NCBI RefSeq assembly: GCF_022808855.1
Contig: NZ_JAKZLF010000043.1
Span: 1-35,735, forward strand
DNA from: Anaeromyxobacter soli
GTDB taxonomy: Bacteria > Myxococcota > Myxococcia > Myxococcales > Anaeromyxobacteraceae
Length of the DNA: 35,735 bases
Direction: 5' to 3'
Shown in pieces: positions 24,133 through 31,545 of this stretch. The position numbers and the translations under genes were made by a program. The notes under the pieces are model-generated. The model had not been told where the DNA came from. It saw only the letters and a list, made by a program, of their open reading frames with translations, and did no database searches. Numbering within the stretch: the first letter of the stretch is position 1; each line of letters starts with the position of its first letter.

Positions 24133-24149
24133 CGTGGCAAGCTGCCACG
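24133..24149. promoter_or_regulatory. Inverted repeat CGTGGCA-AGC-TGCCACG upstream of dNK
   Basis: A perfect 7-bp inverted repeat with a 3-bp centre ends 16 bp before the dNK start, in a stretch with no clear promoter. It could be an operator or a small RNA stem in the leader. Confidence 0.35.
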
Positions 24150-24165
24150 CTTTCGCGCATCCGGA

Positions 24166-24813
24166 ATGGAACGACCCAGGTACATCGCGGTCGAGGGGCC
24201 CATCGGCGTCGGCAAGACGACGCTCGCGCAGGTGCTCTCCGAGCGGCTCGGGGCGCGCCTCGTGCTCGAGCACGCCGAGGAGAACCCGTTCCTCGCGAGC
24301 TTCTACGGCGACCGGCGCAAGCACGCGTTCCAGGCCCAGCTCTTCTTCCTGCTCTCGCGCTTCCAGCAGCAGCAGGCCCTCTTCCAGCAGGACCTGTTCA
24401 CCCAGTCCACGATCGCGGACTACCTGTTCGCGAAGGACCGGATCTTCGCCGCGCTCACCCTGTCGCCCGACGAGCTGGCGCTGTACGATCGCGTGTACGA
24501 GCTGCTCGGGCCCCGCATCGTGAAGCCCGATCTGGTCGTGTACCTGCAGGCGCGGACCGACGTGCTCGTCTCCCGTGTCCGCAGGCGCGGCCGGGATTTC
24601 GAGCGATCCGTCGATTCGTCCTACCTCGAGACGCTCGCCAAGGCGTACGGTGACTTCTTCTTCCACTACGACGAATCGCCGCTCCTCGTCGTCAACACGA
24701 GCGACATCGATCTCGAGCAGAACCCGCAGGATCTCGAGGCGCTCCTGGCCGTGATCCGGCGGCACCGCAAGGGAACCCAGCATTACGTGCCCATGGGCAC
24801 GCCAACGTATTAA
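24166..24813 (+). CDS. Deoxynucleoside kinase family protein
   Basis: A 215-residue P-loop kinase of the dNK/dGK/dCK family. GPIGVGKTT (11-19) is the Walker A loop, LEHAEENPFL (34-43) fits the family ERP/E-N-PFL region, DRVYELL (108-114) follows, and RRRGRDFERS (139-148) is the arginine-rich lid. It should phosphorylate a deoxynucleoside, probably a purine type, in the cytoplasm. Upstream frame extends to 24115 but similarity starts at ATG 24166; the ribosome-binding site is weak. It heads the run dNK-panB-panC-smpB, with 63 bp to panB. Confidence 0.85.
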   Translation: MERPRYIAVEGPIGVGKTTLAQVLSERLGARLVLEHAEENPFLASFYGDRRKHAFQAQLFFLLSRFQQQQALFQQDLFTQSTIADYLFAKDRIFAALTLSPDELALYDRVYELLGPRIVKPDLVVYLQARTDVLVSRVRRRGRDFERSVDSSYLETLAKAYGDFFFHYDESPLLVVNTSDIDLEQNPQDLEALLAVIRRHRKGTQHYVPMGTPTY

Positions 24814-24876
24814 GGATAACGAACCTCGCCAATGGGCAGGACCCCGCCACGGGGCCTACACCGGAGGAAGCGAGCC

Positions 24877-25797
24877 ATGTCCAGCCAGACCGCGCCGCGA
24901 AAGCGGGTCACCGTCCACGAGCTTCGCAGGATGAAGGACGCCGGCGAGAAGATCGCCGTCGTCACCGCCTACGACGCGACCGCCGCCCGCCTCGCCGACG
25001 CCGCCGGCGTCGACGCCGTGCTCGTCGGCGACTCGCTCGGCATGGTGGTGCAGGGCCAGGACTCGACCCTGCCCGTCACGCTCGAGCACATGATCTACCA
25101 CTCGGCCGCCGTGCGCCGCGGCCTCGCCCGCGGGGCCGGCCGGGCCCACCTCGTCGGCGACCTGCCCTTCGGCAGCTACCAGGCGAGCGCCGACGACGCG
25201 GTGAAGGCGGCGGTGCGCCTCGTCGCGGAGGGCGGGGTCGAGGCGGTGAAGCTCGAGGGCGGCGCCGAGTTCGTCGAGGTGATCCGCCGCATCGTCCGCG
25301 CCGGCGTGCCGGTGATGGGGCACATCGGGCTCACCCCGCAGTCGGTCCACCGCATGGGCGGCTACGTGGTGCAGGGGAAGGACTCGGAGAAGGCGCAGCA
25401 GCTCCTCCGGGACGCGCGCGCGCTCGAGCTCGCGGGCTGCTACGCGGTCGTGCTGGAGTGCATCCCCACCGAGCTGGCGCGCATCATCTCGAGCCAGCTC
25501 CGCATCCCGACCATCGGCATCGGCGCAGGCCCGCACTGCGACGGGCAGGTGCTCGTCCTGAACGACCTCCTCGGCATGGACGACGCGTTCACGCCCAAGT
25601 TCGTGAAGCGCTTCGGCGAGATCGGGCAGGCGGTCACCGCCGCCCTGGGCGCGTACGTCGGCGAGGTGAAGCGCCGCGCGTTCCCCGACGACGCGCACAG
25701 CTTCCACTCCTCGTCGGTGCGGCTCGTCCCGGTCGCGGCGGAGCAGGACGAGGACGACTCCGAGCCCTCCGGCGGCGTCATGGGCGCACCGGTGTAG
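24877..25797 (+). CDS. panB: 3-methyl-2-oxobutanoate hydroxymethyltransferase PanB
   Basis: A 306-residue ketopantoate hydroxymethyltransferase, first committed step of pantothenate and CoA synthesis, using 5,10-methylene-THF. Mg-binding GDS (51-53), VKLEGG (124-129; Lys125, Glu127), MGHIGLTPQ (147-155; His149) and VLECIP (192-197; catalytic Glu194) are all present. Typical PanB is about 265-285 residues; the extra length is an acidic C-terminal tail after [10 protein letters not shown]. Start ATG 24877 follows GGAGG at 9 nt, although the frame is open from 24832. panC follows after 51 bp. Confidence 0.94.
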   Translation: MSSQTAPRKRVTVHELRRMKDAGEKIAVVTAYDATAARLADAAGVDAVLVGDSLGMVVQGQDSTLPVTLEHMIYHSAAVRRGLARGAGRAHLVGDLPFGSYQASADDAVKAAVRLVAEGGVEAVKLEGGAEFVEVIRRIVRAGVPVMGHIGLTPQSVHRMGGYVVQGKDSEKAQQLLRDARALELAGCYAVVLECIPTELARIISSQLRIPTIGIGAGPHCDGQVLVLNDLLGMDDAFTPKFVKRFGEIGQAVTAALGAYVGEVKRRAFPDDAHSFHSSSVRLVPVAAEQDEDDSEPSGGVMGAPV

Positions 25798-25848
25798 CCT
25801 CCCCGCGCGCCGCGCCCGGCGCCACGAAAGCCAGCCAGCCCTCCCGAG

Positions 25849-26718
25849 ATGAAAGCACCCGAGCTCATCACCGATCCCGCCGTCTGGCAGGCGCGCTGCT
25901 CCGCGGCGCGCGACGGCGGCGCCCGCCTCGCGCTCGTCACGACGATGGGGTTCCTCCACGACGGCCACCTCTCGCTCATGCGTGAGGCGCGCGCGCGCGC
26001 GGACGCCGGCGGGCGGCGCGGCCTCGTGCTCGCGTCGATCTTCGTGAACCCCACGCAGTTCGGGCCGAACGAGGATCTCTCCCGCTACCCCCGCGATCTC
26101 GAGGGGGATCTCGCCAAGTGCGCGTCGGCCGGCGTCGACTGGGTCCTCGCGCCGACCGACCCGAGCGCGATGTTCCCTCCCGATCACCAGACCTGGGTGA
26201 CGGTCGAGCGCGCGTCGCAGGGGCTGTGCGGCGCCTCGCGGCCGGGCCACTTCCGAGGCGTCGCGACGGTGGTCGCGAAGCTGCTCAACCTGTCCCGGCC
26301 GCACGTCGCGCTCTTCGGGGAGAAGGACTTCCAGCAGCTGGCGGTGATCCGCGCGATGACGCACGACCTCGCGATGGGGGTCGAGATCGTGGGGATGCCC
26401 ATCGTGCGCGAGCCGGACGGGCTCGCCCGCTCCTCGCGGAACGCCTACCTGTCGAGGGAGGAGCGGGAGCGGGCGCTCTCGCTCTCCCGCACCCTGCGCG
26501 AGGCGGCGGACGCCGCGCTCCGCGGCGAGCGGGACGCGGCGGCGCTCGTGGCGCGGGCCCGGGCGCGCCTCGACGCCGCGGGCCTCCGCGTGGACTACGT
26601 GGAGATCGTCCACCCCGACTCGCTCGCGCCGGTCGCGCGGGCGGAGCGCGGGAGCGTGATGCTGGTCGCGGCCTACGCCGGGGCGACGCGCCTCATCGAC
26701 AACCTCCGGCTGCCATGA
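25849..26718 (+). CDS. panC: Pantothenate synthetase PanC
   Basis: A 289-residue ATP-dependent ligase joining pantoate and beta-alanine, the last step of pantothenate synthesis. It belongs to the class I nucleotidyltransferase fold: TTMGFLHDGHLSL (31-43) is the HxGH site (His37, His40), FVNPTQFGPNEDLSRYPR follows near 65, LFGEKDFQQL near 158 and SSRNAYLS near 193 is the KMSKS-like loop. Length is normal. No good ribosome-binding site is seen, so it probably depends on translation from panB. Its stop overlaps the smpB start as ATGA. Aspartate decarboxylase (PanD) is not in this window. Confidence 0.94.
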   Translation: MKAPELITDPAVWQARCSAARDGGARLALVTTMGFLHDGHLSLMREARARADAGGRRGLVLASIFVNPTQFGPNEDLSRYPRDLEGDLAKCASAGVDWVLAPTDPSAMFPPDHQTWVTVERASQGLCGASRPGHFRGVATVVAKLLNLSRPHVALFGEKDFQQLAVIRAMTHDLAMGVEIVGMPIVREPDGLARSSRNAYLSREERERALSLSRTLREAADAALRGERDAAALVARARARLDAAGLRVDYVEIVHPDSLAPVARAERGSVMLVAAYAGATRLIDNLRLP

Positions 26719-27206
26719 GCGCGAAGGCCACCGGCGGCGCGCGAGGCGCGGAGGGCGAGAAGATCGTCGCGACGAATCGTCGCGCCCGCTTCGACTTCTC
26801 CATCGAGGACTCGTGGGAGGCGGGGCTCGTCCTCACCGGCAGCGAGGTGAAGTCGCTCCGGGAGGGGAACGTGAACCTCTCCGACGCCTACGCGCTGCCC
26901 AGGGGCGACGAGCTCTTCCTCGTGAACTGCCGGATCGGCGAGTACAAGCAGGCGGCGCACTTCGGCCACGAGCCGCTGCGCGACCGGAAACTCCTCATGA
27001 GCCGGGCCGAGCTCGACCGCGTCCGCGGCAAGGTCGAGCAGCGCGGCTACACGCTCGTCCCGCTCAGCCTCTACTTCAAGGGCGGGTGGGCCAAGGTCGA
27101 GCTCGGTCTCGCGAAGGGGCGCGCCCACGAGGACCGGCGCCACGCCATCGCGGAGCGCGAGACGAAGCGCGAGATGGACCGCGCGCTCTCCCGCCGACGG
27201 CGCTGA
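26715..27206 (+). CDS. smpB: SsrA-binding protein SmpB
   Basis: A 163-residue SmpB, the partner of tmRNA in rescuing stalled ribosomes. IVATNRRARFDFSIEDSWEAG near 17-37, LTGSEVKSLREGNVNLSDAY near 40-59 and the basic tail DRRHAIAERETKREMDRAL are family hallmarks. The first 15 residues are a variable extension. It starts inside the panC stop (ATGA overlap), so its translation is coupled to panC, an unusual partner for this gene. No tmRNA gene (ssrA) is visible in the 136 bp downstream. Confidence 0.94.
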   Translation: MSAKATGGARGAEGEKIVATNRRARFDFSIEDSWEAGLVLTGSEVKSLREGNVNLSDAYALPRGDELFLVNCRIGEYKQAAHFGHEPLRDRKLLMSRAELDRVRGKVEQRGYTLVPLSLYFKGGWAKVELGLAKGRAHEDRRHAIAERETKREMDRALSRRRR

Positions 27207-27321
27207 CGTCGCGCTCCGCCGGGTCCCGGCTCACCGGGCGCTCGCAGGCCCTGCCGCTCCCTCCACCGGGTGGTACCCGCGCCTCTCGTTGGGGCGCGCG
27301 CTCCGGGGAGCGGCTCTGCTC

Positions 27322-27330
27322 TGCTAGCTT
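27322..27330 (+). promoter_or_regulatory. Extended -10 TGC-TAGCTT before the HD gene
   Basis: TGC-TAGCTT ends 12 nt before ATG 27343 and no Shine-Dalgarno sequence is present. It is the widest spacing of the start-proximal -10 set in this window and would leave a leader of only about 5 nt. Confidence 0.35.
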
Positions 27331-27342
27331 GGACCGGGCGAC

Positions 27343-28248
27343 ATGTTCGATCGCCTGACGCTCACCCACGACATCGTCGACATTCGCGGCGCGCTCGTCG
27401 CGCGGCGCGGGACGGTGATCTCTCCCGAGTCGATCGCGGACGCGGCCCACCGCGCGCCGGCGCTGCCCCGCCGCAGGCTCGCCGAGACCGAGCTCGCGCG
27501 GGACGTCGACGCGCCGCTCGGGGCGGCGGAGTACCGGCACCTCTTCCACGGCGACGCGGTGCGCGAGGCCGTGGCGCGCGCCCTGGGCAACGCCCTCTTG
27601 CCGGACGTGCTCGTCGAGGAGCTCGTCGCGGCGCGGCGGGAGGCCGCCGCGGTGCACGCGCACGCCTTCGCCGCCGCCGCCGCCGCGGTGCGGATGCTCC
27701 TGTCGGCGGTGGGCACGGCGCGCGGCGTCCCCGACCTCGCCGCCGCGGCCCTGCTCCACGATCTCGGCATGCGACACCTCCCGCCGCGGCTCCTCGCGCC
27801 GGCCGAGCGGCTCTCGCGAGAGGACGCGCTGCGTGTGGCGGCGCACCCGCTCACGGGGGCGTATCACCTCGCGACCGTGCTCGGCGCTCACCCCGCGGTC
27901 GCCGCGGCGCGCAGCCACCACTGGCGCTGCGGGCAGGGCTACCCCGCGCTCGGCGTGGCGCCCTCGCGCTCCATCGAGGTGGTCTCGGTCGCGAGCGCCT
28001 TCGCGGCGCTCACCCAGCCGCGCGCCTTCCGCTCCGCCGCCTACAGCGCGCGCGGCGCGGCGGACGTGCTCGTCTCGGAGGCCGCCCTCGGGCACGCCGA
28101 CACGAACACCGTCCGGCTGCTCGTGCACGCGCTCCGCGGCGGCCGGGGCGACCCGCGCGCGGTGAGGTTCGGGCACGTGCGCGAGGGGCACGCGCCGGAG
28201 CACAATCGATACGCACCGGTCGAGGTGCCGGCGCGGGCGTATGTCTGA
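27343..28248 (+). CDS. Degenerate HD-GYP-like domain protein
   Basis: A 301-residue protein with an HD-GYP-like core. LLHDLGMRHLPPRLL (137-151) carries the HD pair, HPLTGAYHL starts at 168, and HHWRCGQGYP (192-201) replaces the standard HHExxDGxGYP: Glu is Trp and the Asp of DG is Cys. The GYP is kept. HD-GYP proteins are cyclic-di-GMP phosphodiesterases; loss of two metal-site residues suggests reduced or no activity, or use as a c-di-GMP-related binding protein. The N-terminal about 100 residues resemble the leader region of DUF3391-type HD-GYP proteins only loosely. It is monocistronic and converges with the DUF971 gene across 27 bp. Confidence 0.72.
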   Translation: MFDRLTLTHDIVDIRGALVARRGTVISPESIADAAHRAPALPRRRLAETELARDVDAPLGAAEYRHLFHGDAVREAVARALGNALLPDVLVEELVAARREAAAVHAHAFAAAAAAVRMLLSAVGTARGVPDLAAAALLHDLGMRHLPPRLLAPAERLSREDALRVAAHPLTGAYHLATVLGAHPAVAAARSHHWRCGQGYPALGVAPSRSIEVVSVASAFAALTQPRAFRSAAYSARGAADVLVSEAALGHADTNTVRLLVHALRGGRGDPRAVRFGHVREGHAPEHNRYAPVEVPARAYV

Positions 28249-28275
28249 TTGAGCGCCGCTCGGCGACCCTCCGCG

Positions 28276-28614
28276 TCAGTCCTTCCAGAGCCCCGACGCG
28301 CGGCGGAGCGTCTCCCACGAGTAGATGCCGGTGTCGTGGCCGTCCGACCAGCGGATCCGGAGCGCGTAGTTGCCCACCGCCTCGAGGCCGAGCGGGCGGA
28401 TGTCGGAGGGGATCGTGGTGGGGTCGAGGAGCTTCCGGCCCGTGCCCTCCTCGACGCAGCCTGCGCAGGGGCAGAAGTCGCGGAGCAGGTGGTTCGGGAG
28501 CGTCACCTCCGGCCCGCCCCGCCAGAGGATGCGGACGCCGCCGTCGACGAGGTCGATCGCCTCGGGCGGTTCGACGTCCTGCTTCTTGAACGACACGCGA
28601 TCGAGGAGGCCCAT
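28276..28614 (-). CDS. DUF971 (GBBH-like N-terminal) protein
   Basis: A 112-residue protein of the DUF971 family (gamma-butyrobetaine hydroxylase-like N-terminal domain). LPNHLLRDFCPCAGCVEEGTG (39-59) contains Cys48, Cys50 and Cys53, a metal-binding pattern, and ALRIRWSDGHDTGIYSW near 83 is the typical second motif. Stand-alone members often occur near Fe-S assembly or Mrp/ApbC genes and are thought to have an Fe-S or zinc role; no such gene is near here. It follows the NRDE gene by 34 bp on the same strand, so the pair is likely one operon. The ribosome-binding site is weak. Confidence 0.85.
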   Translation of the reverse strand: MGLLDRVSFKKQDVEPPEAIDLVDGGVRILWRGGPEVTLPNHLLRDFCPCAGCVEEGTGRKLLDPTTIPSDIRPLGLEAVGNYALRIRWSDGHDTGIYSWETLRRASGLWKD

Positions 28615-28648
28615 GCGCCGCTCTACATGGCGCGGCGGTGGCGGCGCG

Positions 28649-29419
28649 TCAAGCCGTCCGCGCCAGCGCCACCGCGAGCGAGGAGCGGTCCTCGAGCGGC
28701 CCGAGGCAGGGGCGGGCGTCGGCGGTCCAGAGCTCCGAGGTCGCGAGCTCCCGGGTCAGCCGCAGCACCGTCGAGGAGCGCGTCCCGTACGCGGGGTCCA
28801 TGTGGATGCAGGTCGCGGCGCCGGAGGCCGCGGCGCCGCGCGGGGGCACGGGGTCGCCCTCCGGGGCGTGGACGGTGAGCACCTCGCGCAGCCGCTCGAC
28901 GCCGGGGTCGAGCGGCCAGCGCGCCCGCACGAGCGCCGCGCGCGGGCAGCGCCCGTCCCAGGCGTTCTCGGTCACGACGTGCAGGCCGGGGCCGAGCGCC
29001 TCGACGCCCGCGCGCTCGCCGTCGTACCACCACAGGAAGGCGGAGCGTGCGTCGGCGACGACGAGGTGGAAGGGGTTCCAGGCGTCCGGCCGGACGGCGC
29101 CGAACGCGGCGCGCGCGCCCTCCGCCGACCCGGCCGCGAGGGCGAGGGGCACGAGCTCGCCGCGCGAGCGGCGCGCGAGGTCGGGGTACCAGTCGAGGGG
29201 GGCGTGGTAGTTCGTGAGCGCGGCGACGACGCCCGTCCGCGAGAGGCCGATCCAGGTGCCGCCGCCGAGCGCGTCGAGCGGCGCGGCGTAGCGCTCGCCG
29301 CCCGGGAGCGCACGGAGCGCCCAGCCTTCCGACGGCCGCCCGAGCCGCTCGTCGCGGTTCGCCGCCACCACCACCGGCCAGCGGCGATCCGTCCCCAGGG
29401 CGACTGCGAGGGTGCACAT
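28649..29419 (-). CDS. NRDE/TANGO2 family protein
   Basis: A 256-residue member of the NRDE (TANGO2) family. It begins MCTLAVAL, with Cys2 in the position of an Ntn-hydrolase nucleophile, and has AANRDERLGRPS (19-30) with the defining Asn-Arg-Asp-Glu; TWIGLSRTGVVAALTNY near 55 and a C-terminal GTRSSTVL follow. Bacterial members have no firmly assigned substrate; human TANGO2 is linked to lipid and haem handling. ATG 29419 has no ribosome-binding site but TAAGCT lies 9 nt upstream, so it may be leaderless. DUF971 follows 34 bp downstream. Confidence 0.85.
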   Translation of the reverse strand: MCTLAVALGTDRRWPVVVAANRDERLGRPSEGWALRALPGGERYAAPLDALGGGTWIGLSRTGVVAALTNYHAPLDWYPDLARRSRGELVPLALAAGSAEGARAAFGAVRPDAWNPFHLVVADARSAFLWWYDGERAGVEALGPGLHVVTENAWDGRCPRAALVRARWPLDPGVERLREVLTVHAPEGDPVPPRGAAASGAATCIHMDPAYGTRSSTVLRLTRELATSELWTADARPCLGPLEDRSSLAVALARTA

Positions 29420-29428
29420 TCGACGACG

Positions 29429-29434
29429 AGCTTA
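29429..29434 (-). promoter_or_regulatory. -10-like TAAGCT before the NRDE gene (leaderless type)
   Basis: On the minus strand TAAGCT is followed by 9 nt and then ATG 29419. No Shine-Dalgarno sequence is present. No clear -35 is seen. Confidence 0.4.
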
Positions 29435-29477
29435 ACGGCCCGAGCAGGGAAGCGCCCGTCGGGAAACGGCGGGGAGG

Positions 29478-29504
29478 GGGCCCGGCCGCCGAGCGGCCGG
29501 GCCC
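29478..29504 (-). terminator. Terminator hairpin after pckG
   Basis: A perfect 12-bp stem (29478-29489 with 29493-29504) with a CGA loop lies 20 bases past the pckG stop. On the minus strand it is followed by CCCCCTCCCCGCCGTTTCCC, only partly U-rich. It probably insulates the NRDE promoter, about 45 bp further on. Confidence 0.55.
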
Positions 29505-29523
29505 GCTGGGCCGTGTGATCTCG

Positions 29524-31311
29524 CTACTGCACCTTCCGCGCGGAGCGGACGCGCTCGAGCAGGATCTCGCGCTGGAGCGCGATCGGCCGCGGCAGCGTCT
29601 TGCCGAGCTTGTCGAACCACTCCTCCTGCGACTCGAGCTCCTTCTCCCACTCGCCCAGATCGATCCGGGTGGCGGCGGCGACGGCCTCGGGCTTCGCGTC
29701 GATGCCGGAGAGGTCGAGGTCGCCCGCCTTCGGCGTGTAGCCGAGCAGGGTCTCCTGCGCGCCCACGCGGCCAGCGGCGCGATCGAGCATCCACTTCAGC
29801 ACGCGCATGTTGTCGCCGTAGCCCGGCCAGAGGAACTTGCCGTCGGCGCTCTTCCGGAACCAGTTCACCATGTAGACCTTCGGCGGGTTCGGGATGCGCG
29901 ACTGCATGTCGAGCCAGTGCTGGAAGTACGAGCCGGCGTCGTAGCCGCAGAACGGCAGCATCGCCATCGGATCGCGGCGGACGACGCCGACCGCGCCGGT
30001 GGCGGCGGCGGTGGTCTCGGAGCCCATCGTCGCGCCGAGGTAGACGCCGTGCGTCCAGTTGAAGGCCTCGAGGACGAGCGGCACGGTGGTGGAGCGGCGG
30101 CCACCGAAGATCAGCGCCGAGATGGGCACGCCCTTGGGATCGTCGACGAAGGGCGAGAGCGCCGGGTTGTTCCGCGCCGGCGCCGTGAAGCGGCTGTTCG
30201 GGTGCGCCGCCTTCTCGGTCGAGCCCTTCTTCCAGGGCTGTCCCTTCCAGTCGATGAGCTCGGCGGGCGGCTCGGTGTCCCAGCCCTCCCACCAGATGTC
30301 GCCGTCGGCGGTGCGCGCGACGTTCGTGAACAGCGTGTCCTTGCGGACCGAGTCCATCGCGTTCGGGTTCGTCTTGCGGTTCGTGCCCGGCGCGACGCCG
30401 AAGTAGCCGTTCTCCGGGTTCACCGCCCAGAGCCGCCCGTCCTCGCCGACGCGCATCCACGCGATGTCGTCACCGACGGTGCGGATCTTCCAGCCCTTGT
30501 ACGCGGCCGGCGGGATCATCATGGCGAAGTTGGTCTTGCCGCAGGCCGACGGGAACGCGGCGGCGACGTACTGCTTCTCGCCCTGCGGGCTCTCCGCCTC
30601 GAGGATGAGCATGTGCTCGGCGAGCCAGCCCTCGTTCTTCGCGAGGTAGCTCGCGATGCGGAGCGCGAGGCACTTCTTGCCGAGGAGGGCGTTGCCGCCG
30701 TAGCCCGAGCCGATCGACCAGATCGTGTTGTCCTGCGGGAAGTGGCAGATGAAGCGCCTGTCGGGGTTGCAGTCGGCCACGGAGTGGAGGCCGCGGTTGA
30801 ACTCGTCCGACTGGCCGAGCCGGTCGAGCGCGACCTTCCCCATGCGCGTCATGATCCCCATGTTCAGCGCGACGTAGACGGAGTCGGTGAGCTCGAACCC
30901 GACCTTCGAGAACGGCGACGCCGCCGGGCCCATGATGTACGGGACGACGTACATCGTGCGGCCCTTCATCGAGCCTTCGAACAGCTGGCCGAGCTTGTGG
31001 TAGGCCTCCTTCGGCGCCATCCAGTTGTTGGTGGGCCCGGCCTCCTCGCGCGTCGGCGTGCAGATGAACGTGAGGTGCTCGACCCGCGCGACGTCGTTCG
31101 GGTTCGAGTGGTGGTAGTAGCAGCCCGGCCACTTCTTCTGGTCCAGCGGGATGAGGACCTTGGCGGCGACGGCTTCCTCCGTGAGGCGCTTCTTCTCGGC
31201 CTCGGAGCCGTCGCACCAGTACACGCGGTCGGGCTTGCAGAGCTTCGCCATCTCGTCGACCCAGCCGAGGAGATGAGGGTTCGTCGTGGGGCGATCGGAA
31301 GAGGTAGCCAT
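29524..31311 (-). CDS. pckG: Phosphoenolpyruvate carboxykinase (GTP)
   Basis: A 595-residue GTP-dependent PEPCK, converting oxaloacetate to phosphoenolpyruvate with GTP and Mn. Length is normal. The kinase loop FPSACGKTN (253-261) includes the reactive cysteine; [15 protein letters not shown] (200-214), the metal ligands around GDDIAWM (280-286) and [20 protein letters not shown] further on are conserved family stretches. The frame is open to 31389, but ATG 31311 is preceded by AAGGA at 9-10 nt and begins the conserved sequence. In an organism that takes up acetate and other acids, as this window suggests, it is the gateway to gluconeogenesis. It has its own terminator and a 234-bp divergent region shared with treZ. 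Confidence 0.95.
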   Translation of the reverse strand: MATSSDRPTTNPHLLGWVDEMAKLCKPDRVYWCDGSEAEKKRLTEEAVAAKVLIPLDQKKWPGCYYHHSNPNDVARVEHLTFICTPTREEAGPTNNWMAPKEAYHKLGQLFEGSMKGRTMYVVPYIMGPAASPFSKVGFELTDSVYVALNMGIMTRMGKVALDRLGQSDEFNRGLHSVADCNPDRRFICHFPQDNTIWSIGSGYGGNALLGKKCLALRIASYLAKNEGWLAEHMLILEAESPQGEKQYVAAAFPSACGKTNFAMMIPPAAYKGWKIRTVGDDIAWMRVGEDGRLWAVNPENGYFGVAPGTNRKTNPNAMDSVRKDTLFTNVARTADGDIWWEGWDTEPPAELIDWKGQPWKKGSTEKAAHPNSRFTAPARNNPALSPFVDDPKGVPISALIFGGRRSTTVPLVLEAFNWTHGVYLGATMGSETTAAATGAVGVVRRDPMAMLPFCGYDAGSYFQHWLDMQSRIPNPPKVYMVNWFRKSADGKFLWPGYGDNMRVLKWMLDRAAGRVGAQETLLGYTPKAGDLDLSGIDAKPEAVAAATRIDLGEWEKELESQEEWFDKLGKTLPRPIALQREILLERVRSARKVQ

Positions 31312-31533
31312 CCCGTGGTTTCCTTTTTGGGGTTGGGTCGGAAAGTGGTCGAGTATCGCCGAGGTCCGAGCTGGGCGGGGGCGGGCCAAGCTAGCGCACG
31401 GAGGGAGCTACGTCGACCCCCGCCTTCCGATCCGGGGCTCCATAATCTCGGCCGGACGAGTCGGCGGGTAAATCCCGGATGGCCCGGCCGGATGGGCCGT
31501 TTCGCGGGGGTTCCGCGACCCTCTCCTGCCCCG

Positions 31534-31539
31534 TAGCTT
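31534..31539 (+). promoter_or_regulatory. -10-like TAGCTT before treZ (leaderless type)
   Basis: TAGCTT ends 6 nt before ATG 31546, without a Shine-Dalgarno sequence. TTCCGC (31511-31516) is 17 bp upstream as a weak -35. The rest of the divergent gap 31312-31533 holds a GGCCC/GGGCC stem and no clear pckG promoter. Confidence 0.4.
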
Positions 31540-31545
31540 CCCGGA

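Noticed and set aside
27207-27342. Possible tmRNA (ssrA) after smpB
   Set aside because: No tRNA-like ends or tag-encoding frame is visible in this 136-bp gap.
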